64,000 bases of DNA. It comes from Pseudidiomarina aquimaris. Lineage in GTDB: Bacteria > Pseudomonadota > Gammaproteobacteria > Enterobacterales > Alteromonadaceae. The first letter of the stretch is position 1. Every line of letters starts with the position of its first letter. The position numbers were made by a program, and so were the translations under genes. Below are positions 53,938-63,990 of this stretch, piece after piece. The notes beneath the pieces are model-generated. The model searched no databases, was not told the DNA's origin, and was given only the letters and a program-made list of their open reading frames with translations. The DNA lies in assembly GCF_003987395.1 (NCBI RefSeq), contig NZ_PIPT01000001.1, forward strand, positions 124,001 to 188,000. The letters are read 5' to 3'.

Positions 53938-53957
53938 AAGGCAGATTTCTCTGCCTT
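53938..53957 (-). terminator. Terminator shielding the gmt promoter
   Basis: AAGGCAGA (53938-53945) and TCTGCCTT (53950-53957), loop TTTC; read on the minus strand it is followed by TTTATTT. It lies upstream of the gmtY promoter and could stop outside transcription from entering the element. Confidence 0.6.
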
Positions 53958-53982
53958 AATACACAATATACATAGTTCAAGG

Positions 53983-55048
<1,066 letters not shown>

Positions 55049-55062
55049 GTTCGGGTGCAGTG

Positions 55063-57450
55063 ATGAAATTTAGTGAAAAGTGGTTACGTAGTTGGGTAAA
55101 TCCGGCACTTGATCAAGTCGCGCTAGCCGAGCAATTGAGCATGGCGGGTCTTGAAGTTGATGATGTAACACCAGTCGCAGAAGCGTTCAGTAAAGTTGTG
55201 GTCGGCGAAGTTACAAAATGCTGGCAGCATCCCGATGCTGATAAGCTCCAGGTGACTGAAGTCAATATTGGTGAAGACGAGCCAGCAACGATTGTATGTG
55301 GTGCACCAAACTGTCGCCTTGGCTTAAAGGTTGCGGTCGCAACTATCGGCGCGGTACTACCTGGTGACTTCAAGATCAAGAAAGCGAAGTTACGTGGTCA
55401 GCCGTCTCACGGTATGTTGTGTTCGAGCTCAGAGCTAGGTTTGAACGATGATCACGACGGAATTATTGAGTTGCCACAGGACGCTCCTGTGGGGATGGAT
55501 TATCGTGAGTATTTAGAACTCAACGATGTAACTTTCGATGTGGATTTAACGCCGAATCGCGCCGACTGTTTAGGTCTGCGTGGCATTGCGCGTGAAGTAG
55601 GGGTTCTCAATCGACTGGCGGTAACAGAACCTGAGATTGCGCCAGTCGCGGCTGCGCACTCGGATGAACGTGCGATAGTGCTAGACGCTCCTGAAGCATG
55701 TCCTCGTTACTTAGGACGTGTCCTTCACAACGTCAACGTTAAAGCGGTTTCACCGTTATGGTTAACTGAGCGCCTGCGTCGTAGTGGTATTCGTAGTATT
55801 GACCCAGTGGTTGATGTTACCAACTATGTGTTAATCGAACTCGGACACCCAATGCACGCGTTCGACAATGAGAAATTAAGCGGTGCGGTGCATGTTCGCA
55901 TGGCCAATGCTGACGAGAAGCTAACCTTGTTAGACGGCAACGAAGTTACCCTGCAAGACGACGTATTAGTGATTGCTGATGAAGAAAAGCCGCTTGCTAT
56001 GGCGGGGATCTTTGGCGGTGAAGGCAGCGGTGTAACCGAAGAGAGCACGTCAATCTTCCTTGAGAGTGCCTTCTTTGCGCCTGACGCTATCGCCGGTCGT
56101 GCGCGCCGCTTTGGTTTACACACCGATGCGTCACACCGGTACGAACGTGGCGTTGATCCTGAGCTACAGCGTACCGCGATGGAGCGCGCAACGCAGTTGA
56201 TTCTTGACATCTGCGGCGGTGAAGCTGGCCCTATTGTCGAGGCGAAAGAAGATCGTTTTATCCCGCAAGCACAACAAGTGACCTTGCGCCAAGAGCGCCT
56301 AAACAAAGTTTTGGGGATTGCGCTCGATGCTAACGAAGTGACCGAAATCCTTGAACGGCTTGGTTTTGGCGTAAGCTTTACTGATGGCATCTGGCAGGTT
56401 ACCGTACCGACGTTCCGCTTCGATATTAGTATCGAAGAAGACTTGATTGAAGAAGTTGCGCGTATTTACGGCTATCATCGCATTCAAGCGGCAGCACCTG
56501 CGGCGCAATTACGTATGGTGCCGCGCAAAGAAGCGCAGGTAAGCACGACAAAATTAAAGCGTCTGCTCATCGACCGTGGCTATCAGGAAGCAATTACCTA
56601 TAGTTTTGTGGATCCTAAGCATCAAGCTTTGTTATTTAACGAAGCCGCAGCCCTTACGTTGCCTTTCCCAATCAGTGTGGAAATGTCGTCCATGCGCGTG
56701 AGCCTCTGGCCAGGCCTGTTAGGTGCGGTTGCGCACAACCAAAAGCGTCAGCAACAGAGCTTAGCATTCTGCGAAACAGGCTTACGTTTCGTACCCGATG
56801 AGAGCGCCGAAAACGGCGTTCGCCAAGAGCCTATGATTGGCGGTGTCCGTGCCGGGAAAGCCTTTGCTGAACACTGGCAAGAAGGTGAACGTGCGGTTGA
56901 CTTCTATGATGTCAAAGGTGACGTTGAAGCCTTGTTGGCACTCACCGGCGAAGCTGAAAGTTACACTTTTGTCGCAGATTCACATCCAGCTTTACATCCA
57001 GGGCAATCGGCAGCGATCTTTAAAAACGGCAAATGTGTTGGCTATGTGGGAGCTGTTCATCCGCAGTTTGAGAAAAAGCTCGGCTTAAATGGCCGCACTT
57101 ATGTATTCGAACTCGAATTAGCAGCAATTCAGCAACGAGCGTTGCCACAGGCGAGCCCAGTATCGAAGTACCCATCAATTCGACGTGACCTTGCAATTGT
57201 TGTCCCAACGCAATTAGCTGCCGGAGAAGTCCTAAAGGCTATTGAAAGTATTGGCGTAAATCATTTAGTTGGCCTAAACTTATTTGACGTTTACGAGGGT
57301 TCTGGAGTTGCTGACGGTTATCGTAGTTTAGCTTTGTCGTTAACCCTCCAGCATCCAGAGCGAACGTTAGAAGACCAAGAAATCAATACTGCCGTGAAAG
57401 CAGTGGTTGATATGCTGACCAACGAATTTGGGGCAACCCTTAGGGAGTAA
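55063..57450 (+). CDS. pheT: Phenylalanyl-tRNA synthetase beta subunit
   Basis: A 795-residue subunit, same length as E. coli PheT. MKFSEKWLRSWV start, tRNA-binding domain (~40-150), B3/B4 editing domain, B5 domain, and C-terminal ferredoxin-fold anticodon domain (ASPVSKYPSIRRDLAIVV). Begins 14 nt after pheS. Confidence 0.97.
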   Translation: MKFSEKWLRSWVNPALDQVALAEQLSMAGLEVDDVTPVAEAFSKVVVGEVTKCWQHPDADKLQVTEVNIGEDEPATIVCGAPNCRLGLKVAVATIGAVLPGDFKIKKAKLRGQPSHGMLCSSSELGLNDDHDGIIELPQDAPVGMDYREYLELNDVTFDVDLTPNRADCLGLRGIAREVGVLNRLAVTEPEIAPVAAAHSDERAIVLDAPEACPRYLGRVLHNVNVKAVSPLWLTERLRRSGIRSIDPVVDVTNYVLIELGHPMHAFDNEKLSGAVHVRMANADEKLTLLDGNEVTLQDDVLVIADEEKPLAMAGIFGGEGSGVTEESTSIFLESAFFAPDAIAGRARRFGLHTDASHRYERGVDPELQRTAMERATQLILDICGGEAGPIVEAKEDRFIPQAQQVTLRQERLNKVLGIALDANEVTEILERLGFGVSFTDGIWQVTVPTFRFDISIEEDLIEEVARIYGYHRIQAAAPAAQLRMVPRKEAQVSTTKLKRLLIDRGYQEAITYSFVDPKHQALLFNEAAALTLPFPISVEMSSMRVSLWPGLLGAVAHNQKRQQQSLAFCETGLRFVPDESAENGVRQEPMIGGVRAGKAFAEHWQEGERAVDFYDVKGDVEALLALTGEAESYTFVADSHPALHPGQSAAIFKNGKCVGYVGAVHPQFEKKLGLNGRTYVFELELAAIQQRALPQASPVSKYPSIRRDLAIVVPTQLAAGEVLKAIESIGVNHLVGLNLFDVYEGSGVADGYRSLALSLTLQHPERTLEDQEINTAVKAVVDMLTNEFGATLRE

Positions 57451-57453
57451 GCA

Positions 57454-57747
57454 ATGGCGCTGACCAAAGCAGATATGGCTGAACATTTGTTTGATAAATT
57501 TGGTATCAATAAGCGTGATGCTAAAGATCTGGTTGAGAACTTTTTTGAAGAAATTCGACGCACTTTAGAGCAGGGCGAAGAAGTTAAGCTCTCAGGTTTT
57601 GGTAATTTTGAGCTTCGGACCAAGAATGAACGACCTGGGCGTAATCCGAAAACTGGCGAGGACATTCCCATTTCGGCTCGCCGTGTCGTGACGTTTCGAC
57701 CTGGTCAAAAGTTGAAACAACGGGTCAGCACAGCGAAACCTAAATAG
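57454..57747 (+). CDS. ihfA: Integration host factor alpha subunit
   Basis: A 97-residue DNA-bending protein: [24 protein letters not shown] start and [24 protein letters not shown], containing the beta-arm with the GRNPKTG tip. IHF helps many site-specific recombinases. Directly after pheT, 3 nt gap. Confidence 0.97.
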   Translation: MALTKADMAEHLFDKFGINKRDAKDLVENFFEEIRRTLEQGEEVKLSGFGNFELRTKNERPGRNPKTGEDIPISARRVVTFRPGQKLKQRVSTAKPK

Positions 57748-57779
57748 TTTTTTGCACAATAACGTACGATTCAGGAAAA

Positions 57780-57810
57780 ACTCCAGCGCCAAAAACGCTG
57801 GAGTTTTTTA
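57780..57810 (+). terminator. Terminator of the pheST-ihfA operon
   Basis: ACTCCAGCG (57780-57788) and CGCTGGAGT (57796-57804), 7-nt loop, flanked by A and T runs. Confidence 0.92.
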
Positions 57811-57959
57811 TGTCCGGGCAAAACTTACTGTGATTTTTGTACAAAAAAGCAACAATGTGTATACCTAATAGAGATATATAAAGCAAAGTTAGAACTAGTG
57901 TACTCTCTGTAGCTTAGTTTGTTTTTCGACATTAGAACTAAACAAAACAGGGAAGAATC

Positions 57960-58850
57960 ATGAAAAACTTTTTTGCATGCTCCATTTTAGCTATAGGTGC
58001 ACTTACCGCCAGTGCTGCAAGTAGCGCACAAGACACTGAGACCTTAACGTTCCGTGCTGATATCGATTACGTTTGGTGGACCGGTACAACATCTACAAAC
58101 ACAGATACGCTTGATGTCATCGATGTTGAGATTATTTACAGTGTTGACACGGTTCCGGACGCTACAACGCCAACTGGCGTGCGATACGTCAATAATATCC
58201 AATACATCGATTTTTTATTGACTGATTTAGATGCCGGGGCTTATCGGTTGACTGGGACTTGGTATTATTACAGCGATGATGAGACGAGTATGACTTTTGA
58301 AAGTTCAGAAGGTCAATCGATTACCTTTTTCGGAGACCGAGGTAATCCTGACCCTCTTACAATCGCTATTCGCGAATTGGAACAACAGATTTTCATTGAA
58401 AATCTAGGCTATCCAATGATCGTTGATGGTGATGTCGCCGCCGAATTGTTTATTACTTACTTTTTGGGCGGACCACAAACCTTCGAGCTTTTGGGGGTTA
58501 CGCAATCGTTAAATATCGAATCTAACGATACCGACCGCGATGGCATCAATGATGCGCTTGACCAATGTGAAGCTTCTATCATGGACCCGACAGTTGTGTT
58601 CAAAGGCTGGTATGATTCTGGCGTAACCAACTATCGTGATAGCTCAGGCTGCACCGTGATGGATCATTACGCTTCATGCCCAGTTGAGGAAGAAGCTCCG
58701 AGACGTGGTATCCGTTCAGTGCGCTCTGGCCCATCAAGCTGCGAGAAAGCAGTATCTTACGATTTAGTGGGCGAGGGTATGATTGACTATAGTGAGGCAC
58801 GCCGTTTGCGTGATGCTTTGTATCAGTCTTATCAGCAACAGGAATTTTAA
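57960..58850 (+). CDS. Secreted protein with a thrombospondin type 3-like calcium motif
   Basis: A 296-residue protein with signal peptide (~1-24, ends SSAQD). Residues ~25-180 are beta-rich, starting with LTFRADIDYVWW. A single acidic repeat, NDTDRDGINDALDQCE (~190-205), matches the calcium-binding thrombospondin type 3 pattern. Four more cysteines follow in the C-terminal part (CTVMDHYASC, SSCEK). The end LRDALYQSYQQQ is helical. The domain is not one I recognise. Single gene with its own terminator; a surface or extracellular role is inferred. Confidence 0.7.
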   Translation: MKNFFACSILAIGALTASAASSAQDTETLTFRADIDYVWWTGTTSTNTDTLDVIDVEIIYSVDTVPDATTPTGVRYVNNIQYIDFLLTDLDAGAYRLTGTWYYYSDDETSMTFESSEGQSITFFGDRGNPDPLTIAIRELEQQIFIENLGYPMIVDGDVAAELFITYFLGGPQTFELLGVTQSLNIESNDTDRDGINDALDQCEASIMDPTVVFKGWYDSGVTNYRDSSGCTVMDHYASCPVEEEAPRRGIRSVRSGPSSCEKAVSYDLVGEGMIDYSEARRLRDALYQSYQQQEF

Positions 58851-58871
58851 TTAAGGCATTAGTTGAAAAAA

Positions 58872-58903
58872 AAGCTGGTCAGATTCCGTCTGACCAGCTT
58901 TTC
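58872..58903 (+). terminator. Terminator after the secreted protein gene
   Basis: AAGCTGGTCAGA (58872-58883) and TCTGACCAGCTT (58889-58900), 5-nt loop; A-run before and T-run after, so it can also serve the convergent chrR gene. Confidence 0.92.
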
Positions 58904-58951
58904 TATATGAGAGCTTGTGAAATAGCGTTGAGTATCGGACTACGTTCCAGT

Positions 58952-59641
58952 TTATTTAAAAAATAGACTGCTGAACGGATTCAGTAAGCGGCTCAAGCCC
59001 GAGGTAAACTGCATAGGGGCATCAAGAGCTGCCAGTGTTAAACAGTCTTCGTCACGGGTTTCCGGCGTATGTTTCACTGTGCCGTCAAGAAATACAAAGT
59101 CACCATCACGGTACTCTGAGTTTTCATCGTTAAATACACCATTCACTACGAGTGTAGCTTCGCTACCTTTGTGTGTATGCTCTGGTACTTTGGTACCTTT
59201 ATCCATGTAAATAAAGGTCAACACATCCTCTCCACCAATTTGCACCGGTGCACGCCACATTTGCCCAATTAGCTTTTGCCATTCACCAATGCGGTGATGG
59301 CTACGTGTCAAAGTAGCTGGCAACTTAAACCGTTTGCCTTCCAACACCAACTCGTCGGCGAGCAGGGCGCTTGCGGCTTGTGGCTCGCGAGTAGGCGCTT
59401 GCGACATAATTTGTTGCAGCATCTCATCGCCATTAAAGTCATCGTTAGCGGCAACAAATTCTTGTGGTGCTTGCGCTTGGCCAAATAGTTTACTGGCAAC
59501 CAGCTCCTCCATGTCGCGCACTTGCGCTTGGCAATGTGGACACATGTCGACGTGGGTGCCGACCATCATTAGCATCGCCGGGCTTAGGTCGCCGGTGACG
59601 TAATGAAACAAATGTTCTTCATTAGGGTGAAACTTAATCAT
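58952..59641 (-). CDS. chrR: ChrR-type zinc anti-sigma factor
   Basis: A 229-residue anti-sigma factor. The N-terminal zinc domain carries H-x3-H-x2-C spacing in TGDL...GTHVDMCPHC, and the C-terminal half is a cupin (HTHKGSEATLVVNGVF, then GDFVFLDGTVKHTPE). ChrR binds and holds RpoE until singlet oxygen or organic peroxide stress. Its start overlaps the end of the sigma gene by 8 nt. Confidence 0.9.
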   Translation of the reverse strand: MIKFHPNEEHLFHYVTGDLSPAMLMMVGTHVDMCPHCQAQVRDMEELVASKLFGQAQAPQEFVAANDDFNGDEMLQQIMSQAPTREPQAASALLADELVLEGKRFKLPATLTRSHHRIGEWQKLIGQMWRAPVQIGGEDVLTFIYMDKGTKVPEHTHKGSEATLVVNGVFNDENSEYRDGDFVFLDGTVKHTPETRDEDCLTLAALDAPMQFTSGLSRLLNPFSSLFFK

Positions 59642-60254
59642 CGCTATGTATCAACTCTCTCAGCTTTTGTAGTGCTAACCGCGTACGCGATTTTACGGTA
59701 CCTAGCGGAATACCGAGCGCGTCAGCGACCTCCTGTTGTGACTTCCCTTCCACATAAATTAGCTCAATCACGATACGTTGGGCTTTTGGCAATAGCTCGC
59801 AATAACCCGCCAGCTGCTGCATCAACAAATCGTCATCGAGCGCGTAATCGTCATCCAAGCTATCATTTTGCTCAGCCAGCACCGGCCAAAGTTCATCGGC
59901 GCTCAAATCGTGTTGGCGATATTTGTTTTTACGCAAAAAGTCGAACCGAATATTACGCGCAATGGTGAATATCCAGGTAGAGGCTGAACCTCGATCAGGC
60001 TTGAATAAATGTGCTTTGTTCCAGACGTTAGTCATGGTTTCTTGGACGAGATCCATCGCCGTCTGTTCGTTGCCGAATTGGCGAGTAGCGTAGGCTTTTA
60101 AGCGCGGAGCGAAGTAACTAAACAATTCGCTAAATGCTTTGCGAGATTGCTCCGTTGCAACAAGGGCGAGTAAAGCCGCAGCATGGTCTGGATCATCAGG
60201 CTGCGCAGAGGACATAGATTTCCGTTTTTGTTGTGTATCAGTCGCTAACTGCAT
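59634..60254 (-). CDS. rpoE: ECF sigma factor RpoE (ChrR partner)
   Basis: A 206-residue sigma factor if started at 60254 (ATG; a shorter start at 60215 with GGAA is equally possible). Region 2 reads MDLVQETMTNVWNKAHLF and STWIFTIARN; region 4 reads YVEGKSQQEVADALGIPLGTVKSRTRLALQKLRE. The pair RpoE-ChrR directs photo-oxidative stress genes. A longer frame to 60332 would overlap the upstream gene and is not needed. Confidence 0.92.
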   Translation of the reverse strand: MQLATDTQQKRKSMSSAQPDDPDHAAALLALVATEQSRKAFSELFSYFAPRLKAYATRQFGNEQTAMDLVQETMTNVWNKAHLFKPDRGSASTWIFTIARNIRFDFLRKNKYRQHDLSADELWPVLAEQNDSLDDDYALDDDLLMQQLAGYCELLPKAQRIVIELIYVEGKSQQEVADALGIPLGTVKSRTRLALQKLRELIHSDD

Positions 60255-60291
60255 AGTAATACCTGTCCGAGATTTCCTCAAGTTACTTTCC

Positions 60292-60319
60292 TTTACGTCG
60301 GTTGTATAACTACGGATCA
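60292..60319 (-). promoter_or_regulatory. Likely RpoE (ECF) autoregulated promoter
   Basis: On the minus strand TGATCC (60319-60314) lies 16 nt before CGTAAA (60297-60292). TGATCC is the -35 of RpoE-ChrR-type sigma promoters. The -35 overlaps the last codons of the upstream Lon-domain gene. Confidence 0.6.
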
Positions 60320-60921
60320 CTTTTATGCTCACTCTCGTGAATTAATCCGGCGAGATAATCAAGCGTGCGGGAACAACATGGCTCGCGTAAAAGTTCTTGT
60401 TTTACTTTTGCGTCGACGGGTAACAGTTCTAACCAACGCTGGCAAACCCAATCAGCGCGAGCTAAGCGGTCATCACTAGGACATTCGCCGAGCTCGGGAT
60501 ACTCGCTGTAAACTTGGCACAAGCGCTCTGCTAAATGGGTATAGCTTGTAGGTAATGGAGTTTCTTGCCATGGTTCGCGAATGGTAACGTCACCGCGGCG
60601 GAGACCATCAGAATCAACTCGGATAGCGGTTATTTCGCACGGCTCAACGCCCTCGACCGTGATGCCCAGCAAGCCGTCATCGCGGTGTTCAAAATCGATC
60701 ACGCGAGCCAGCGTTGCTACGGAATGGATATGGGTGTTGTGCTCGACTGAACCATTGTCATTGAACATACACATGCCTACGCGACCGTCGTCGCCTTGCG
60801 CGCAGACTTCACGAACCATGCGTAAATAGCGTGGTTCAAAGATCCGCAAGCGCATCACACCGCCAGGCAAAACATGGCCTGAAAGTGGAAACAATGGAAT
60901 GTTTGTTAGTGCACGATTCAT
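60310..60921 (-). CDS. Lon N-terminal (substrate-binding) domain protein
   Basis: A 203-residue stand-alone LON_substr_bdg domain: IPLFPLSGHVLPGGVMRLRIFEPRYLRMVRE start and VGMCMF ... IHSVATLARV. It lacks ATPase and protease parts. Frequently found beside rpoE-chrR in marine gammaproteobacteria (from memory). A role in protein quality control is possible. Confidence 0.88.
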   Translation of the reverse strand: MNRALTNIPLFPLSGHVLPGGVMRLRIFEPRYLRMVREVCAQGDDGRVGMCMFNDNGSVEHNTHIHSVATLARVIDFEHRDDGLLGITVEGVEPCEITAIRVDSDGLRRGDVTIREPWQETPLPTSYTHLAERLCQVYSEYPELGECPSDDRLARADWVCQRWLELLPVDAKVKQELLREPCCSRTLDYLAGLIHESEHKSDP

Positions 60922-61069
60922 CTTAAACGCCTCATTGGAAACATCACTTGTTTCACTTGTTATTCTGTGGTTACGTTATCTCTGCTTATTGAGATCTTTT
61001 TTTTTGAACTTTTTTTTGTTTGCAGCGTAAACGTCTGCAAGGTTTTTCACCGGCTGTTTGAGAGTAGTT

Positions 61070-62008
61070 ATGCAAACCATAAAAGTTGGGATCAGTGCGT
61101 GTTTATTAGGGGACGAAGTTCGCTTCGATGGCGGTCATAAGCGCTCGGCGTTTTGTACCGATGAGTTGGGTCGTCATGTGGAGTTTGTGAAGTTGTGTCC
61201 CGAGGTCGGTATTGGTATGCCGGTGCCGCGGCCTACTATTCGACTTGAGCAACGCGACAACGGTGTTCGCGCGATCGTACCGAAGACAGGTGAGGATGTT
61301 ACCCAACGTTTAGAGGATTTCGCCGCGCGTGCACAGGGCCACTTGGCGCAGATAAGTGGTTACGTCTTGTGTGCAAAATCACCCAGCTGTGGCATGGAAA
61401 GAGTCAAGTTGTATAACCCGGAAAACGGCCATGCACGCAAAGAAGCGACTGGCATTTTCGCGGCGCAATTACAACAGCGTTATCCGGCTTTACCATTGGA
61501 AGAAGACGGGCGCCTAAACGATCCTATGTTGCGTGAAAACTTTGTCATGCGGGTGTTTGTTTACGCCGCGTGGCAGGGATTACCAGAGCCCATAAGTAAA
61601 GCCGATCTGTTGGCGTTTCATACCAGCCTAAAGCTGCTCTTACTGGCACATAATCAGCAAGTCTATCGCGATTTGGGGCGCCAGGTTGCCCAACAGCAAG
61701 ACATGACTGCGGCGTTTTTGAAAAGCTATATCGAAACCGTCATGGCGGCGCTGGCTCAACCGGCGACACGAGCGAATCACACCAACGTTTTGCAGCATAT
61801 CCAAGGCTACTTTAAAGCGGCGCTGAGCGAGGACCAACGCGCGGAACTCACCGAGGCGATTCTTGCCTATCGACAGGGCATTGAACCGTTACTGGTGCCA
61901 TTAACCCTGTTGCGCCACTATCTACGCGAGTTTCCGAACGAGTACCTTGCAGGACAGCGCTACCTTAACCCTTATCCCAAAGATCTTAAATTACGGTATG
62001 GACTCTAA
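61070..62008 (+). CDS. DUF523-DUF1722 protein
   Basis: A 312-residue two-domain protein. DUF523 (~1-150) has VGISACLLGDEVRFDGGHKR and CAKSPSCGMERVKLY with conserved cysteines; DUF1722 (~190-305) ends VPLTLLRHYLREFPNEYLAGQRYLNPYPKDLKLR. Start at 61070 (ATG) is preferred to an in-frame TTG 12 nt before. It is followed without gap by the photolyase, as is usual; it may assist DNA repair or flavin/folate supply (inference). Confidence 0.9.
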   Translation: MQTIKVGISACLLGDEVRFDGGHKRSAFCTDELGRHVEFVKLCPEVGIGMPVPRPTIRLEQRDNGVRAIVPKTGEDVTQRLEDFAARAQGHLAQISGYVLCAKSPSCGMERVKLYNPENGHARKEATGIFAAQLQQRYPALPLEEDGRLNDPMLRENFVMRVFVYAAWQGLPEPISKADLLAFHTSLKLLLLAHNQQVYRDLGRQVAQQQDMTAAFLKSYIETVMAALAQPATRANHTNVLQHIQGYFKAALSEDQRAELTEAILAYRQGIEPLLVPLTLLRHYLREFPNEYLAGQRYLNPYPKDLKLRYGL

Positions 62009-63412
62009 ATGGCGCAGCTAATATGGTTCCGAAATGATTTACGCTTGCGGGATAATCCCGCAGTGGCAAGCGCACTGCAACGGGCGGGCGAGAATGGCAA
62101 CGTCTATGGCTTGTTTCTCTACAGCGAGGAGCAGTGGCGCCGTCACGACTGGGCACCGATCAAGGTTGATTTACTCTGGCGTCATTTGGAATTGTTGCAG
62201 CAAGAGGCAGCAGAGTGGGGCATAGAGCTGCATATCAAGAGTTGTCGCGATTGGCAGACCGTGCCGCGTGTTGTCCGCGATTTTTGTGGTGAGTATGGTA
62301 TTACCGAAGTAAGCTTTAACCGTGAATACCCAGTTCATGAGCAACGCCGTGACCGCGCGACACAAAGCTGGCTCGCGGAACAGTCAATTGCTGTGAATAG
62401 CTTTCATGGCATGGTTATTGTACCGCCGGTATTGCGTACACAAGCGGGTGATTACTATAAAAAGTTCACACCGTATTACAAATCGTGGTTAGCACATATC
62501 CAGCGGAGCGGCTTGCCGCAACCTTATGAAAAGCCAGAACGCAAAGCTCTCAAGCCTCTTGGCATGCCGTCGGCGCCTGATTATCCCCGCTGCGATAGTG
62601 GGGCCTATGTCGTCGGCGAAGAAGCAGCCTATCAGCAACTCCAACAATTCGTTGATGAACGGGTTGCGGATTATGATACCGACCGCGATTTACCAGCAAT
62701 TCATGGGACTTCTAGGCTTTCACCTTATTGGGAGTTGGGAATCCTCTCGCCGGTGACCGCCGCGCGGCTGCTGCAACAACAAGCGCCAGAATTTCCGCAT
62801 GGTTTAGCTGAGGGGGCTGCAACTTGGTTAAGCGAACTGGCATGGCGTGAGTTCTACCAGCACCTGATGGACGCTGAACCACGACTTAGTTATGGCAAAG
62901 CCTTTCAAGCGCATACCGATGCTTTTGCTTGGAGCGATGACGACGCTCAGTTTCAAGCTTGGTGCGAGGGCCAAACGGGATATCCGATTGTTGATGCGGG
63001 GATGCGGCAACTTCAGCAAGAAGGTTGGATGCATAATCGTGTGCGCATGATTGTGGCTAACTTTTTAGTTAAAGATCTTCATATCGATTGGCGGCGCGGT
63101 GAAAAGTTCTTTATGCAAAACCTGATTGATGGCAGCTTTCCTGCTAACAATGGCGGTTGGCAGTGGAGCGCTTCGACGGGCACGGACGCGGTGCCGTATT
63201 TTCGGGTTTTTAATCCTACGTCCCAAAGCAAAAAAGTTGATCCTGACGGTAGCTATATCCGTAGATTTGTTAAGGAATTAGTCAACTGTCCGACACAGGA
63301 AATCCATGCTCCCGCAAAGTGGGCGCGAGCAGCACAAGTCGATTACCCTGAGCCAATCGTTGATCACGCGCAGGCGCGGGAAACTTTCTTAAGGAAATTC
63401 AAGGCGCTTTAG
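62009..63412 (+). CDS. phrB: Deoxyribodipyrimidine photolyase
   Basis: A 467-residue CPD photolyase: MAQLIWFRNDLRLRDNPA start, antenna alpha/beta domain (~1-130), FAD-binding helical domain with GGWQWSASTGTDAVPYFRVFNP and MRMIVANFLVKDLHIDWRRGE. Repairs UV-induced pyrimidine dimers with light. Starts at the base after the stop of the DUF523 gene; part of the photo-oxidative stress cluster. Confidence 0.95.
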   Translation: MAQLIWFRNDLRLRDNPAVASALQRAGENGNVYGLFLYSEEQWRRHDWAPIKVDLLWRHLELLQQEAAEWGIELHIKSCRDWQTVPRVVRDFCGEYGITEVSFNREYPVHEQRRDRATQSWLAEQSIAVNSFHGMVIVPPVLRTQAGDYYKKFTPYYKSWLAHIQRSGLPQPYEKPERKALKPLGMPSAPDYPRCDSGAYVVGEEAAYQQLQQFVDERVADYDTDRDLPAIHGTSRLSPYWELGILSPVTAARLLQQQAPEFPHGLAEGAATWLSELAWREFYQHLMDAEPRLSYGKAFQAHTDAFAWSDDDAQFQAWCEGQTGYPIVDAGMRQLQQEGWMHNRVRMIVANFLVKDLHIDWRRGEKFFMQNLIDGSFPANNGGWQWSASTGTDAVPYFRVFNPTSQSKKVDPDGSYIRRFVKELVNCPTQEIHAPAKWARAAQVDYPEPIVDHAQARETFLRKFKAL

Positions 63413-63483
63413 CTTTTACAACTATACTTGATGGTAGCTTAGACGAGTTCGGCAAGGGAAAAGGCGAAACGGAGGTGAATACT

Positions 63484-63990
63484 ATGTCGAAACAAGATTC
63501 TAGTAACGATAATGAACAACAGCCCAAAGATCGTACGGAAGAGCTCGAGGCTCAGAAAGATCAACCTGCGGTGATCCAACGTTTGCTGAAATATTATGAT
63601 GAGTTCAGCGACGTTAATATCGACAAGCTCGGCGAACTCTACCATGACGAAGTGACCTTCATTGATCCTATTCATCAGTTGCATGGTCTTGAGGACTTAA
63701 AGCATTACTTCAAACACACCATGGAAAACGTTGAAGAATGTCACTTTGCGTTTACCGATTATGCGCAAAACGATGACCATCTGTTTGTTAATTGGCAGAT
63801 GCGTTTGCGTCATCCCAAACTTGCTGATGGGCAAGAAATCGTCGTCCCAGGCGTAAGCCATATTGAATTCAAAGAAGATAAGATCATCATGCAGCGGGAT
63901 TACTATGATTTGGGGGCGATGATCTACGAACACGTGAGCCTGCTTGGCTATGTTATAGGTAAAGTCAAAGCGCGTATGGTGCCATCATGA
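63484..63990 (+). CDS. SnoaL/NTF2-like protein
   Basis: A 168-residue protein. Charged N-terminal ~30 residues, then a SnoaL-like cone fold: LLKYYDEFSDVNIDKLGELYHDEVTFIDPIHQLHGLEDLKHYF and NWQMRLRHPKLADGQEIVVPGVSHIEF. GGAGG lies 9 nt before the ATG at 63484; the GTG at 63475 is too close. Widely placed next to RpoE-regulated photolyase genes. Its stop overlaps the next ATG (ATGA). Confidence 0.87.
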   Translation: MSKQDSSNDNEQQPKDRTEELEAQKDQPAVIQRLLKYYDEFSDVNIDKLGELYHDEVTFIDPIHQLHGLEDLKHYFKHTMENVEECHFAFTDYAQNDDHLFVNWQMRLRHPKLADGQEIVVPGVSHIEFKEDKIIMQRDYYDLGAMIYEHVSLLGYVIGKVKARMVPS

